Origin: Stenotrophomonas africana
GTDB taxonomy: Bacteria; Pseudomonadota; Gammaproteobacteria; Xanthomonadales; Xanthomonadaceae
Assembly: GCF_013004645.1 (NCBI RefSeq)
Contig: NZ_JABEME010000001.1
Location: 682,001-746,000, forward strand
Length of the DNA: 64,000 nucleotides
Direction of reading: 5' to 3'
Every line of letters starts with the position of its first letter. Position 1 is the stretch's first letter. The notes beneath the pieces are model-generated. The model did not search any database. It was not told the DNA's origin and saw only the letters and a list, made by a program, of their open reading frames with translations. This document shows, in pieces, positions 43,587 through 52,245 of the stretch. The translations under genes and the position numbers were made by a program.

Positions 43587-44786
43587 ATGGCCGAATTTCT
43601 GCATGGCGTGCAGGTCGTCAACATCGATGGTGGTTCCCGCTCGATCGCTGTTGCCTCGACCAGCGTCATCGGCATCGTGGGCACCGCGCCCCGGGCCGAC
43701 AAGATCGCCTTCCCATACAACACCCCGGTCCTGGTGACCTCGCGTTCGCAGGCTGCCAAACTGCTCGACGGCACCGCCACCGAAGTCGATGAGGGCACCC
43801 TGCCGGGCCAGCTCGACGCCATCTTCGACCAGTCCAACGCGGTCGTCGTCGTTGTCCGCGTCGAGAAGGGCGCCACCGAGAACGACACCCTGGCCAACGT
43901 GCTGGGCGGCGTGAACGCGCAGACCGGTGCCTACACCGGCGTGCATGCACTGCTGGCGGCAAAGTCGGTAGTGGGCATCAAGCCACGCATCCTGGCGGTG
44001 CCGGGCTTCACCCACACCCACGAAAAGCGCGACACCGAACTGCTGGCCAACCCGGTCGTGGCCGAACTGCTCGGCATCGCCGACAAGCTGCGCGCGGTGA
44101 TCATCAAGGATGGCCCGAACAGCACCGACGACGCTGCCAGGAGCACCACCGCCCTGACCGGCTCCAAGCGCGTCTACGTGGTCGACCCGGCGCTGCTGGT
44201 GCAGTCCGGTGATGCCATCGTCACGCGCTACGCCTCCGGTGCAGTGGCCGGTGCCATCGCCCGCAGCGACAACGAACGCGGCTGGTGGGCTTCGCCATCG
44301 AACCTGGAACTCAACGGCGTGGTCGGTACCGCGCGTGCGATCGACTTCGGCCTGTCCGACGCGACCAGCCGCGCCAACCTGCTCAACCAGTCGAACGTGG
44401 CCACGGTCATCCGCGAAGGAGGCTTCCGCCTGTGGGGCAACCGCACCGCCAGCAGTGACCAGAAGTGGCAGTTCCTGTGCGTGGTACGTACTGCCGACAT
44501 CATTGCCGACAGCCTCGAAGCTGCCCATCTGTGGGCCGTCGATCGCGGCATCAGCAAGACCTACGTCGACGACGTGCGTGAGGGTGTCAATGCCTTCCTG
44601 CGCGGCCTGAAGACCCAGGGCGCGATCCTCGGCGGCAACTGCTGGATCGACCCGGAACTGAACGCAGCGGACAGCGTGGCCCAGGGCCGCTTCTTCTGGG
44701 ACTTCGACTTCACCCCGACCTACCCGGGTGAGCAGCTGACCTTCCGCATGCACATGAACAACAACTACGTCTCGGAGATCTTCTAA
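43587..44786 (+). CDS. Contractile tail sheath protein FI
   Basis: 399 residues, P2 FI-like throughout (FLHGVQVVNIDGGSRSIAVASTSVIGIVGTAP at the N-terminus; ERGWWASPSNLELNGVVGTAR and FFWDFDFTPTYPGEQLTFRMHMNNNYVSEIF at the end). It forms the contractile sheath. An AAGGA site precedes the ATG; the tube gene starts 2 bases after the stop. Confidence 0.96.
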   Translation: MAEFLHGVQVVNIDGGSRSIAVASTSVIGIVGTAPRADKIAFPYNTPVLVTSRSQAAKLLDGTATEVDEGTLPGQLDAIFDQSNAVVVVVRVEKGATENDTLANVLGGVNAQTGAYTGVHALLAAKSVVGIKPRILAVPGFTHTHEKRDTELLANPVVAELLGIADKLRAVIIKDGPNSTDDAARSTTALTGSKRVYVVDPALLVQSGDAIVTRYASGAVAGAIARSDNERGWWASPSNLELNGVVGTARAIDFGLSDATSRANLLNQSNVATVIREGGFRLWGNRTASSDQKWQFLCVVRTADIIADSLEAAHLWAVDRGISKTYVDDVREGVNAFLRGLKTQGAILGGNCWIDPELNAADSVAQGRFFWDFDFTPTYPGEQLTFRMHMNNNYVSEIF

Positions 44787-44788
44787 GC

Positions 44789-45292
44789 ATGGCGCGCAAG
44801 ATCCGTAAAAACTTCAACTTCTACGTCGACGGCAAGGGCTATGCCGGCAGCGTGATGTCCTTCACCGCACCGAAGCTGTCGCTGAAGACCGAGGACTTCC
44901 AGGCCGGCGGCATGCTCGCCCCGACCGAGATCGTGCTCGGCCATGAAAAGCTCACTGCCGATGTCGAGTTTGCCTCGGACGACGCGGAGATCATGAGCAA
45001 GTTCCACGTCGTTGAAAGCAAGGAATACGGCTTCACGGCCCGCGAGGCCCTGGAAGGCGATGACGGCGAAGTGACCCAGGTCGTGCACAACATGCGCGGC
45101 AAGGTGAAGCTGCTGGACCGCGGCGAAACCAAGGTCGGCGAGAAAGGCACGATCAAGGTCAGCCTGGCACTGAGCTACTACAAGCTGACCCATGGCGCCC
45201 AGGTCGTGCAGGAGATCGACGTGGTCAACATGATCGCCCGCCAGGGTGGCGTGGACGTGCTGGCCGGCATCCGCGGCGCGCTGGGTATCTAA
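44789..45292 (+). CDS. Tail tube protein FII
   Basis: 167 residues. P2 FII-like: RKNFNFYVDGKGYAGSVMSFTAPKLSLKTEDFQAGGM and LSYYKLTHGAQVVQEIDVVNMI. It polymerises into the inner tube that penetrates the target cell. A very stable GC hairpin follows the stop. Confidence 0.95.
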   Translation: MARKIRKNFNFYVDGKGYAGSVMSFTAPKLSLKTEDFQAGGMLAPTEIVLGHEKLTADVEFASDDAEIMSKFHVVESKEYGFTAREALEGDDGEVTQVVHNMRGKVKLLDRGETKVGEKGTIKVSLALSYYKLTHGAQVVQEIDVVNMIARQGGVDVLAGIRGALGI

Positions 45293-45315
45293 GCCCGCAC
45301 CTCACCGAGAAAACC

Positions 45316-45334
45316 GGGGGCGCCTCGCGCCCCC
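45316..45334 (+). terminator. GC-rich hairpin after the tube gene
   Basis: GGGGGCGC and GCGCCCCC form an 8-bp stem with a CTC loop and no T-tract. More likely a transcript stabiliser or attenuator than a full terminator, since expression must continue into gpE and the tape measure. Confidence 0.55.
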
Positions 45335-45372
45335 GCATCCATCGCACCGCATCGAATTCCAGGAACGCACCC

Positions 45373-45663
45373 ATGTCCAGCAAGACCAAGACCCCCACCG
45401 ACACCGTCATCGAGCGCGATGGCTTTGCCGAGATCACCCTCACCCGCCCGCGCCAGGTCAATGGCATGGAGACCGCCGTGCTGCGCATGCGCGAACCGAC
45501 CGTGGAAGACATGGAGCGCTACCAGGACGACAAGGGCAGTGATGCACAGCGCGAAGTACGGATGATCGCCAACCTGTGCGAGATCTCGCCGGACGACGTG
45601 CGCAAGATGCCGTTGCGCGACTACGCCCGACTGCAGGCAGGCGTCGCGCTTTTTACCACCTGA
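45373..45663 (+). CDS. Tail assembly chaperone gpE
   Basis: 96 residues ending VALFTT. GFAEITLTRPRQVNGMETAVLRMREPTVEDMERYQ is the gpE pattern. It is made by normal decoding; a fraction of ribosomes shifts frame at the T-run 45650-45654 to give gpE+E'. Confidence 0.93.
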   Translation: MSSKTKTPTDTVIERDGFAEITLTRPRQVNGMETAVLRMREPTVEDMERYQDDKGSDAQREVRMIANLCEISPDDVRKMPLRDYARLQAGVALFTT

Positions 45664-45794
45664 CCCTGCCGCAGATCAGGCAGGGAGTGCTCGCCCTGGC
45701 CGGTCATACCGGCTGGGGCCTGCGCGAGATCATGACACTGCGGGTGTCGAAGTTCATCTGGTGGATTCAGGGATTGCCGGTACATGGCCAATAA
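45373..45794 (+). CDS. Frameshift product gpE+E' (-1 slippage)
   Basis: The -1 frame continues from the T-run 45650-45654 (CTT TTT to TTT TAC) into FYHLTLPQIRQGVLALAGHTGWGLREIMTLRVSKFIWW up to 45794, overlapping the tape-measure start by 11 bases. E/E' frameshift chaperones are conserved in long-tailed phages and coat the tape measure during tail assembly. The slip site is a plain T5 run rather than a full X-XXY-YYZ heptamer. Confidence 0.85.
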
Positions 45795-48255
45795 CGTTCA
45801 AACGACAACGATCACGATCGGCGGCTCGGTGTCCAAGTCGCTGAAGGACGCATTGTCCTTCGCCAACGATGGCATCAAGCACATCGGCACCGAGTTGACA
45901 TTGCTGGACCGCAGGCTTGCCCGCATGAGTACGACCAGCAAGGAATACGCCCGTATGCGTGCGCAGGTCGACGCGTTGCGTGCCTCGCAGGAGGGACTGG
46001 AGAGCATCGAGGCAAAGCGCACCGCCAACCTGGAGAAGCGCGAGAAGCTCGGCGCCTCGTTCAAGGCCGCACGCGGCACACTCGGCACCGCCGTCACCGC
46101 GTTGGCCACGCCGGTTGAGAACGCTTCCGGATTCGCCCGCCAGAACCAGCAGATCGGCGTAGCGGCCAACCTCAGCCGCGCCCAGGTCAGCGCACTTGGC
46201 CAGGCGATCCTGGAACAATCGCGTGCGACCAACCAGGGCGCCGATGCGCTGCAGCGCTCGATCAAGCTGATGGTCGCTGCCGGCATGGATGCGCAGTCGG
46301 CCCAGGCCAGCCTGGGTGCTGTCGGGCGAACCACTACCGTCACCGGTGCCAGCATCGATGATGTTGCCCAGGCCGCGGCCGCCCTGCAGCAGTCTTTCGA
46401 TATCGATCCCTCGCGCATGCAGAGCGCACTGGATGTGCTGGTCGTCAACAGCCGGCAGGGCGGCCTGGGCCTGAAGGACATGGCCGAAGTGCTGCCTACC
46501 TTGGGTTCGTCGTTCGAAGCGATGAAGCTGCAGGGCACCTCGGCGGCCGCCACCGTCGGCGCCGCCCTGCAGGCGACGCTGGAATCGGCCGGCGGCGCCG
46601 ACAAGGCCGCCAGCAACATGAAGAGCTTCATGTCCGAGGTGCTCTCGCCGGACATTCAGGAGAAGGCCAAGAAGAGCCTGAACCTGGATCTGCGCAAGAT
46701 CATCGGCGATGCACAAACCAGCGGCGGCAATCCCTTCGATGCCGCGATGCAGGGGATCATCCAGGCGACTGCGGGCGACCAGAAGAAGATTGGCGCCCTG
46801 TTCAGCGATGCACAGGCGAAGAACTTCGTCCAGCCGATGATCGAGAACTGGGATACCTACATCCGCATCCGCGACACGGCGTTGAATGGATCGGCGGGTG
46901 CCACCGATGCAGCCTATGCCGATGCGATGCAGACCGATCCGCAGAAGATCGAAGGCGCCAAGATCGCCGTGGACAACCTGTCCAAGGTCTTCGGTGCGGC
47001 ACTGCTGCCCGCGGTGGGCGAAGCCGCAGTCAAGCTGACCGAGCTGTTGAACGGGGTCACCTCGTTCGTGCAGGAAAACCCGAAGCTGATCGCCAACACC
47101 ACGCAGATCGTGGTCGGCATGCTGGGCATGCGCACGGCGGTACTCGGCGCTCGCTATGCCTGGACCTTCCTGCAGGGCCCGATCCTGGGCGTGCAGAAGG
47201 CCTTGCAGCTGTTCCGGGGTGGCAGCCTGTTGGCCCAGATGGGGCGCTTCGGGCCAATGGCCATGCGCCTGGCATCGGGCTTCCGCATCGTCGCCACTGC
47301 CGTGGCCGCCATCGGTGGCGGGCCGATCACGATCGCCATCGCAGCGATCACCGCAGGTGCCATCCTGGTGCGCAAATACTGGGAACCGGTCAAGGCATTC
47401 CTGGGCGGCGTCTGGGAAGGTCTCAGCGGTGCAGGCACTGCGGCAATGGGTGAACTGATGCGTGCGATTGAACCGCTGCGCCCCGCCTGGGAAGTCATGA
47501 GTGGGTTGATCGGCCAGGCCTGGGATTGGCTGTCGAAGATGCTTGCACCTGCGCAGTACACCGGCAACGAGCTGTCTCGGGTTGCCCAGATTGGCAGCTT
47601 CCTCGGTACCGTTCTGATGGAAGGCCTGAGAATGAACATCCAGCTCATCAGCGGCCTGGTGCAGTACGTGGTCTGGATGGGCAATGTATACACGACCGTC
47701 GCCAGCGCGATCGGTAGCGGGATGAGCATGATGTGGACCGCGATCAAGTCCGGTGCCGAATCCCTGTTCGACTGGCTTGTCCAGAAGCTGGATTTCCTCA
47801 TGCCCTACGTCGAGAAGCTGATGGGGTTCGTCGAAGGGGGCATGGGCAAGGTCAGTGCACTGGTCGGCAAGGGCCTGGACTTCGGGAAGGAAGTGCTTGC
47901 CGGTGGCGCGGAAGCGGTCGGCAACGGCATGGTCGGGTATACCAACATGCGGGCCGGCGGCCGGGGTGGCCTGAATGACGCCGTGGGCCTGGTCGGAGAC
48001 GTCGCCACGTTGGACGCGGCGGGGGCGCGCAAGCGATGGGGAGGCATCAGCGAGGCCGCTCGCGGTCGCACCGCGCCCGACATGCCATCGCCCTCTTCGC
48101 GCGGCGTCACCACCGTGCAGCAACAGCAGACCAACAACATCACCATCCACCAGCAACCCGGTGAGTCCAGCGAATCGGTGGCACGTCGCACGGCCGATGA
48201 ACTGCAGCGTCGCAACGCGGTTGCTGCCCGTGGTGGCCTGGCAGACAGGAACTAA
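45784..48255 (+). CDS. Tail tape-measure protein gpT
   Basis: 823 residues, the longest tail gene. N-terminal coiled coil, then a tape-measure core (QNQQIGVAANLSRAQVSALGQAILEQSRATNQGADAL) and hydrophobic segments at about 430-540 (VGMLGMRTAVLGARYAWTFL, ATAVAAIGGGPITIAIAAITAGAILV). It sets tail length; its size suggests a tail shorter than or close to that of P2 (gpT 815 residues). Confidence 0.93.
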   Translation: MANNVQTTTITIGGSVSKSLKDALSFANDGIKHIGTELTLLDRRLARMSTTSKEYARMRAQVDALRASQEGLESIEAKRTANLEKREKLGASFKAARGTLGTAVTALATPVENASGFARQNQQIGVAANLSRAQVSALGQAILEQSRATNQGADALQRSIKLMVAAGMDAQSAQASLGAVGRTTTVTGASIDDVAQAAAALQQSFDIDPSRMQSALDVLVVNSRQGGLGLKDMAEVLPTLGSSFEAMKLQGTSAAATVGAALQATLESAGGADKAASNMKSFMSEVLSPDIQEKAKKSLNLDLRKIIGDAQTSGGNPFDAAMQGIIQATAGDQKKIGALFSDAQAKNFVQPMIENWDTYIRIRDTALNGSAGATDAAYADAMQTDPQKIEGAKIAVDNLSKVFGAALLPAVGEAAVKLTELLNGVTSFVQENPKLIANTTQIVVGMLGMRTAVLGARYAWTFLQGPILGVQKALQLFRGGSLLAQMGRFGPMAMRLASGFRIVATAVAAIGGGPITIAIAAITAGAILVRKYWEPVKAFLGGVWEGLSGAGTAAMGELMRAIEPLRPAWEVMSGLIGQAWDWLSKMLAPAQYTGNELSRVAQIGSFLGTVLMEGLRMNIQLISGLVQYVVWMGNVYTTVASAIGSGMSMMWTAIKSGAESLFDWLVQKLDFLMPYVEKLMGFVEGGMGKVSALVGKGLDFGKEVLAGGAEAVGNGMVGYTNMRAGGRGGLNDAVGLVGDVATLDAAGARKRWGGISEAARGRTAPDMPSPSSRGVTTVQQQQTNNITIHQQPGESSESVARRTADELQRRNAVAARGGLADRN

Positions 48256-48257
48256 GC

Positions 48258-48725
48258 ATGAAGCGCGAGTTCGTAACCGCATCCATCGACAAGCTGTTGT
48301 CCAGTTTCCAGAGCAACGACTCCGGCAACGCCCCGGTGCTGCTGATGCTGGGTGGCTTCAAGTTCAGCCTCAACACCGCGGTGTTCCAGGAGATCCAGCA
48401 GAGCAACGAATATGGCTGGGCTGCGCAGGAGCGCATCGGCCAGATGGCCGCCCTGCAGTACACCGGCCCCGGCAAGGCCAGCATGACGCTGCCCGGCATC
48501 ATCCACTATCAGTTCCGGGGCGCCGGCGATGAGCTCTCGCAGCTGCGCAAGCTGGCAGCGCAAGGCAAGCCCCAGCGGCTGCTGACCGGCAAGGGCGGGA
48601 ACCTGGGGCTTTGGGTCATCGACAAGATCGACGCCACTGCCTCCGGCTTCACCGTCGATGCGGGAATCCAGCGGCACGAATTCACCCTCTCCCTGCGGAA
48701 GCACAGTGATGGCACGAACGTATAA
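48258..48725 (+). CDS. Tail protein gpU
   Basis: 155 residues. LLMLGGFKFSLNTAVFQEIQQSNEYGWAAQERIGQMAALQYTGPGKASMTLPG is the P2 gpU signature. It joins the tape measure and baseplate hub. It starts 2 bases after the tape-measure stop. Confidence 0.94.
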   Translation: MKREFVTASIDKLLSSFQSNDSGNAPVLLMLGGFKFSLNTAVFQEIQQSNEYGWAAQERIGQMAALQYTGPGKASMTLPGIIHYQFRGAGDELSQLRKLAAQGKPQRLLTGKGGNLGLWVIDKIDATASGFTVDAGIQRHEFTLSLRKHSDGTNV

Positions 48726-48924
48726 CACCCGCGACGGCGACGTCGTTGACCGCATCGCGTATGCGCACTATGGCGAGCAATCACCGGCCATTCTGCGCGC
48801 GGTGTTCGATGCCAATCCGGGCCTCGCCGCACGTGGCCCGGTGCTGGCCGCAGGCCTGGCGATCACCCTGCCCGAAGTGCAGCGCCCCGCCGGCGAACGC
48901 AAGGGGATAGCACTGTGGGACTGA
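48709..48924 (+). CDS. Tail protein gpX (LysM-like)
   Basis: 71 residues from MARTYNTRDGDVVDRIAYAHYG. A single LysM-like domain; in P2-like tails gpX helps connect hub and tube. It overlaps gpU by 17 bases and gpD by 10. Its location between U and D is that of R-pyocins, not P2. Confidence 0.92.
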   Translation: MARTYNTRDGDVVDRIAYAHYGEQSPAILRAVFDANPGLAARGPVLAAGLAITLPEVQRPAGERKGIALWD

Positions 48925-49988
48925 ACATCACACCGGCATTCCGCGTGGTGGCCAACAGCCAGGACATCACTGACAAGATCATGTCGCGCTTCAAGTCGCT
49001 GCGCATCACCGACGAGACCGACAACAACTCGGACATGCTGGAGCTGCAGCTGGCCGACCATGATCCGTCCGATCCGATCCAGCTGCCGCCGGCAGGCGCG
49101 GAGCTGGAAGCCTTCATCGGCTACGACGGCGAAGTACGGCGCATGGGCCTGTACATCTGCGATGAGGTGGAGATTTCCGGCTTCCCGGGCAGCATGACCC
49201 TGCGCGCGCGCGCCGCACCGTTCGAGGCCAGCAAGGGCGGCAAGAACGATCTGCAGACGCAGAAGACGCGCACCTGGAAGAAGGGCACGACGATCGGTGG
49301 CATGGTGCAGCGCATGGCCGCCGAGCACGGACTGAGCGCCGCCGTGAGTGGACCGCTGGCGTCGATCGTGCTGCCGCTGACGGTGCAGTCGCAGGAGTCG
49401 GACATGAACCTGCTGCTGCGCCTGGCCAAGCAGCATGATGCCATCGCCAAGCCGGGCGGCGGCCGCCTGATGTTCGTCAAACGCGGCGAATCCACCAGTG
49501 CCAGCGGTGAGCGTATTCCCGACGTTACCCTTACCCCCGCCGATGGCAGTGGCTACAAAGTGAGCATCGTCTCGCGCGAGAAGACCGGCACCACCATCGC
49601 CTATTACCGTGATGTACGCGTTGCCAAGCGCCAGGAGGTGAAGGTGGGCAGCGGTGAACCGATCGTGCGCCTGCGCATGGCCTACGCCGACCGCGAAGCC
49701 GCCGAAGCTGCAGCGCGCGCCAAGCATCAGGAACAAGCCCGACAGACGCGTACGCTCAGCTACACCCTGCCCGGCCGCGAGACCCTCATGGCCGAAGCCA
49801 CGGTGGTGATGCAGGGCTTCCGCGATGGCGTGGATGGGCAGTGGCTGGTCAAGCGCGCCGAGCACACCATCAGCCACGACGGCTACATGACCAGCATCGA
49901 GTGCGAACAAACCAACAGTGCCGATGCAGTGAAGGCGGCCAGCAGTGCGGCAGCTACCGAAAGTGTGCAGGTTGGCAGCGAGGTGTAG
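48915..49988 (+). CDS. Baseplate hub protein gpD
   Basis: 357 residues, GTG start within the gpX end. It has the late-control-protein D features (ITPAFRVVANSQDITDKIMSRFKSLRITDETDNNSDMLELQLAD; LQTQKTRTWKKGTTIGGMVQRMAAEHG). It forms the hub on which the gpV spike sits (gp27-like). Last structural gene of the cluster. No strong terminator follows. Confidence 0.94.
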   Translation: MGLNITPAFRVVANSQDITDKIMSRFKSLRITDETDNNSDMLELQLADHDPSDPIQLPPAGAELEAFIGYDGEVRRMGLYICDEVEISGFPGSMTLRARAAPFEASKGGKNDLQTQKTRTWKKGTTIGGMVQRMAAEHGLSAAVSGPLASIVLPLTVQSQESDMNLLLRLAKQHDAIAKPGGGRLMFVKRGESTSASGERIPDVTLTPADGSGYKVSIVSREKTGTTIAYYRDVRVAKRQEVKVGSGEPIVRLRMAYADREAAEAAARAKHQEQARQTRTLSYTLPGRETLMAEATVVMQGFRDGVDGQWLVKRAEHTISHDGYMTSIECEQTNSADAVKAASSAAATESVQVGSEV

Positions 49989-50055
49989 ATCCAGGCAGGG
50001 TGCGGATGCTGCACTCCCGATCCAATTGCTGTAACACTGCTACGACCTGCCGATG

Positions 50056-50478
50056 CTACTCCGTGTATCGGACTGCGTGCACTTTGGCTTGCTCAGGCAT
50101 GTAGGTGAAGCGATAGGTCATCACCACGACATTGGTGCGGGACCACAGCCAGCGTCTTCTTTCGTCGCGCACCACCAGCACACCGTCAGCCGGTCGGGAT
50201 ATCCGCACGGTGGGAATATCTTCGAAGGCTGCCTTGACGTTCAACAGGCCCATTCGGGGCGGCAGCTGCTGTTTCGCAAAGCCACTGATGTCCTGCTTCT
50301 GAGCACCCTCCGGCGGCGGCATCCTGTGAATGCTGTCCAGCATCTGCTCTGCCTTCATCTGTGACGTCACGATGGGCGGCGCGGTTCGCATGGGGTTGGC
50401 TGCCGAGCCTCTGCAGGGCGCCAGCACGCCCCACAGGGCCAAGGTAATGCCCAACGTCCGGAAGATGCTGTTCCCCAT
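50056..50478 (-). CDS. Hypothetical secreted protein
   Basis: 140 residues with an N-terminal signal sequence (FRTLGITLALWGVLAPCRGSAA). No family recognised; the mature part is basic. It is convergent with the tailocin operon and marks the right chromosomal flank. Confidence 0.6.
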   Translation of the reverse strand: MGNSIFRTLGITLALWGVLAPCRGSAANPMRTAPPIVTSQMKAEQMLDSIHRMPPPEGAQKQDISGFAKQQLPPRMGLLNVKAAFEDIPTVRISRPADGVLVVRDERRRWLWSRTNVVVMTYRFTYMPEQAKVHAVRYTE

Positions 50479-50525
50479 GTGACACTCCCTGCTGGCTTGC
50501 CTGGCCCATGCGTCCAGGCACGGTA

Positions 50526-50906
50526 TCAGATCACGTACTGCGCCTGGCCGTTCCCGAACGACCAGTTTTCCTTCTTCACTTCCACCAGGTTGATGAATAC
50601 ATCCTCGCGGCGGATGCCCACCGCCGCGTGCAGGCCATCGGCGATGCCGGCGAACAGCGCCTTCTTCTGCTCCAGCGTGCGCCCTTCGTTCCAGGTGATC
50701 TGGATGCAGATGAAATCGTCGGTGCGGTCCACGCCCAGGTAGCCGGGATCGTAGATCAACGTACCGGGCGCGTGTTCCTGGAAGATCTGGAAGCGATCAT
50801 TTTCCGGCACGCCCACCGCGCGCATGGCCTGGTAGATGGTTTCGCCGACGCGTTGCAGGTAGTCGGCGGATTTACCTTTGCGAAGATCGATGCGGGCGAG
50901 CGGCAT
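50526..50906 (-). CDS. Tautomerase family protein
   Basis: 126 residues from MPLARIDLRKGKS (GGAG before the ATG), leaving Pro1 after Met removal as the catalytic base of the tautomerase superfamily. QEHAPGTLIYDPGYLGVDRTDDFICIQITWNEGRT and EDVFINLVEVKKENWSFGNG match the double-length tautomerase branch. Substrate unknown. Confidence 0.88.
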   Translation of the reverse strand: MPLARIDLRKGKSADYLQRVGETIYQAMRAVGVPENDRFQIFQEHAPGTLIYDPGYLGVDRTDDFICIQITWNEGRTLEQKKALFAGIADGLHAAVGIRREDVFINLVEVKKENWSFGNGQAQYVI

Positions 50907-51098
50907 GGTGGCACTCCAGAGTGGATGGGCACGGCAACGGGCTGAGACTACGCCTGCCCGGGGCGGTGGGACAGCGCAGGGATGGAACCTTCTGGCTCCA
51001 TGCGTGGCATGGTCCCGCCTCCGCCGCGCGGGGTGACGCGATTGCCGTGGCGGCGCCGCTCTGGAGTCATCTCGTGCACGGTCGGCAGGGGCGGCGAT

Positions 51099-51443
51099 GT
51101 GCCGGAAGACCTCGCACGCGAGATCGAGTGCGCCCTGAACGCGCAGAAATTGTCCGCGCAGCTGCCCACTTTCTTCGCCCGTCTCTATGCGATCAACCAT
51201 GCCGACGGTGATGACGGACAGCCGTGCATCAGCCTCACCCTCGGCGCCAGCAATCACGCTTCGTTGCGCCGCTCGCTATCTGGGCTCGGCGCATTGCTCG
51301 ATCTGCTGCAGGCCGCCGACCATGCGCGCAACGAAGGCGGCCCTGACGAACAGTTGGGCGCCTTCCATATCGACGGACTGATCGTGGCCGCACGACAGTT
51401 GGTGCGCGAGGCACATCATTGCCTCTCCAGCGGCGATGCCTGA
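51099..51443 (+). CDS. Hypothetical protein
   Basis: 114 residues with GTG start behind AGGGG. A mainly helical protein (LAREIECALNAQKL, SLRRSLSGLGALLDLLQAADHARN, AARQLVREAHHCL); I do not recognise a family. Divergent from the tautomerase gene. The next gene begins 52 bases later. Confidence 0.55.
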   Translation: MPEDLAREIECALNAQKLSAQLPTFFARLYAINHADGDDGQPCISLTLGASNHASLRRSLSGLGALLDLLQAADHARNEGGPDEQLGAFHIDGLIVAARQLVREAHHCLSSGDA

Positions 51444-51495
51444 CCGGCCCGGATGTGCTCCCGCTACAATCCCGCAGGGAGCACAGGAGACAGCG

Positions 51496-52059
51496 ATGGA
51501 CGCCGAACACCTGGAGTACTTCAAGGCCGCACTGGAAGGCCGCGCAAGCGTGGGCTGGAACGTCTGGTTCGCCGCCAACCAGCAGGCGCTGGCACAACAA
51601 CTGAGCCGCCCTGCACTGCTGCGCTTGAAGTTCAGCACACTGGATGAAGCCGAACGCCTGCTGGCCGAGGCCGGCATCGTGCCCCGCAGCACAGCGGGCA
51701 AGCGCTACGAAATGTACTGCGCGCAGTTCTCGGCGGACGTGGTGGACGCGAACGGTCGCCCGCTGCCGGCCATCTGGCGCGCGGCGCACGGCGGTGCCAT
51801 CGGCCTGCTGGCCGAGGGCGAGCAGGAGGCCGGCCAGGCGAAGCTGCTCGCGGAGTTCCGCCGCGTCCACAAGCGCGGGCTGCAGCAGGCCCATGAATGG
51901 TTGGCCGATCTGTGCTTTGAAGGCGAGATGGAACTGACCAGCGGTAGTGCCGAGGTGGGCCGTAGCCTGCTGGCGGTGGTGATGCAGGCCGGCAGCGGCC
52001 ATGACCTGCTGGATGCCACGGCGATGATCGCGCGCGAGCTATTGGACGAACACGGCTGA
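51496..52059 (+). CDS. Hypothetical protein next to the RHS module
   Basis: 187 residues with AGGAGA before MDAEHLEYFKAALEGRA. No family recognised. It is helical with a predicted C-terminal helix IARELLDEHG. Its last about 45 bases occur again, partly decayed, at 53512-53554, on the far side of the RHS toxin module. Confidence 0.65.
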   Translation: MDAEHLEYFKAALEGRASVGWNVWFAANQQALAQQLSRPALLRLKFSTLDEAERLLAEAGIVPRSTAGKRYEMYCAQFSADVVDANGRPLPAIWRAAHGGAIGLLAEGEQEAGQAKLLAEFRRVHKRGLQQAHEWLADLCFEGEMELTSGSAEVGRSLLAVVMQAGSGHDLLDATAMIARELLDEHG

Positions 52060-52245
52060 GACAAGGCCTGTTCCCATTCACAGAAGAAAACCCCTGTGTA
52101 AATGAAGGCCAGCAGTGAACTCAGAGAATGGCTGGAACGGCTGTAGCGCAGGACTTTCCGCCCCATCCCCTGCGTGGCCCGCATCGAACAACAAGCTTCA
52201 TGATCGTAATATCCGGTCAAGCCTTACTCGAAGGCGTTTTCGGGG

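Larger units (their letters stand above)
30943..49988 (+). mobile_element. R-type tailocin (maltocin-like) cluster, P2-derived
   Basis: All genes of a contractile P2-type tail are present in one direction (V, W, J, I, fibre, chaperone, FI, FII, E/E', T, U, X, D) with a holin, endolysin and Rz/Rz1 lysis cassette ahead. There is no terminase, portal, scaffold, capsid, head-completion or integrase gene in the window, and no phage-type attachment repeat was found. Placing X between U and D matches R-pyocins rather than P2. The strand given is that of the structural part; the left arm (30943-31777) runs the other way. Confidence 0.85.

Noticed and set aside
30943-49988. Complete P2-like prophage
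   Set aside because: No terminase, portal, capsid, scaffold, head-completion or integrase gene could be found on either strand.
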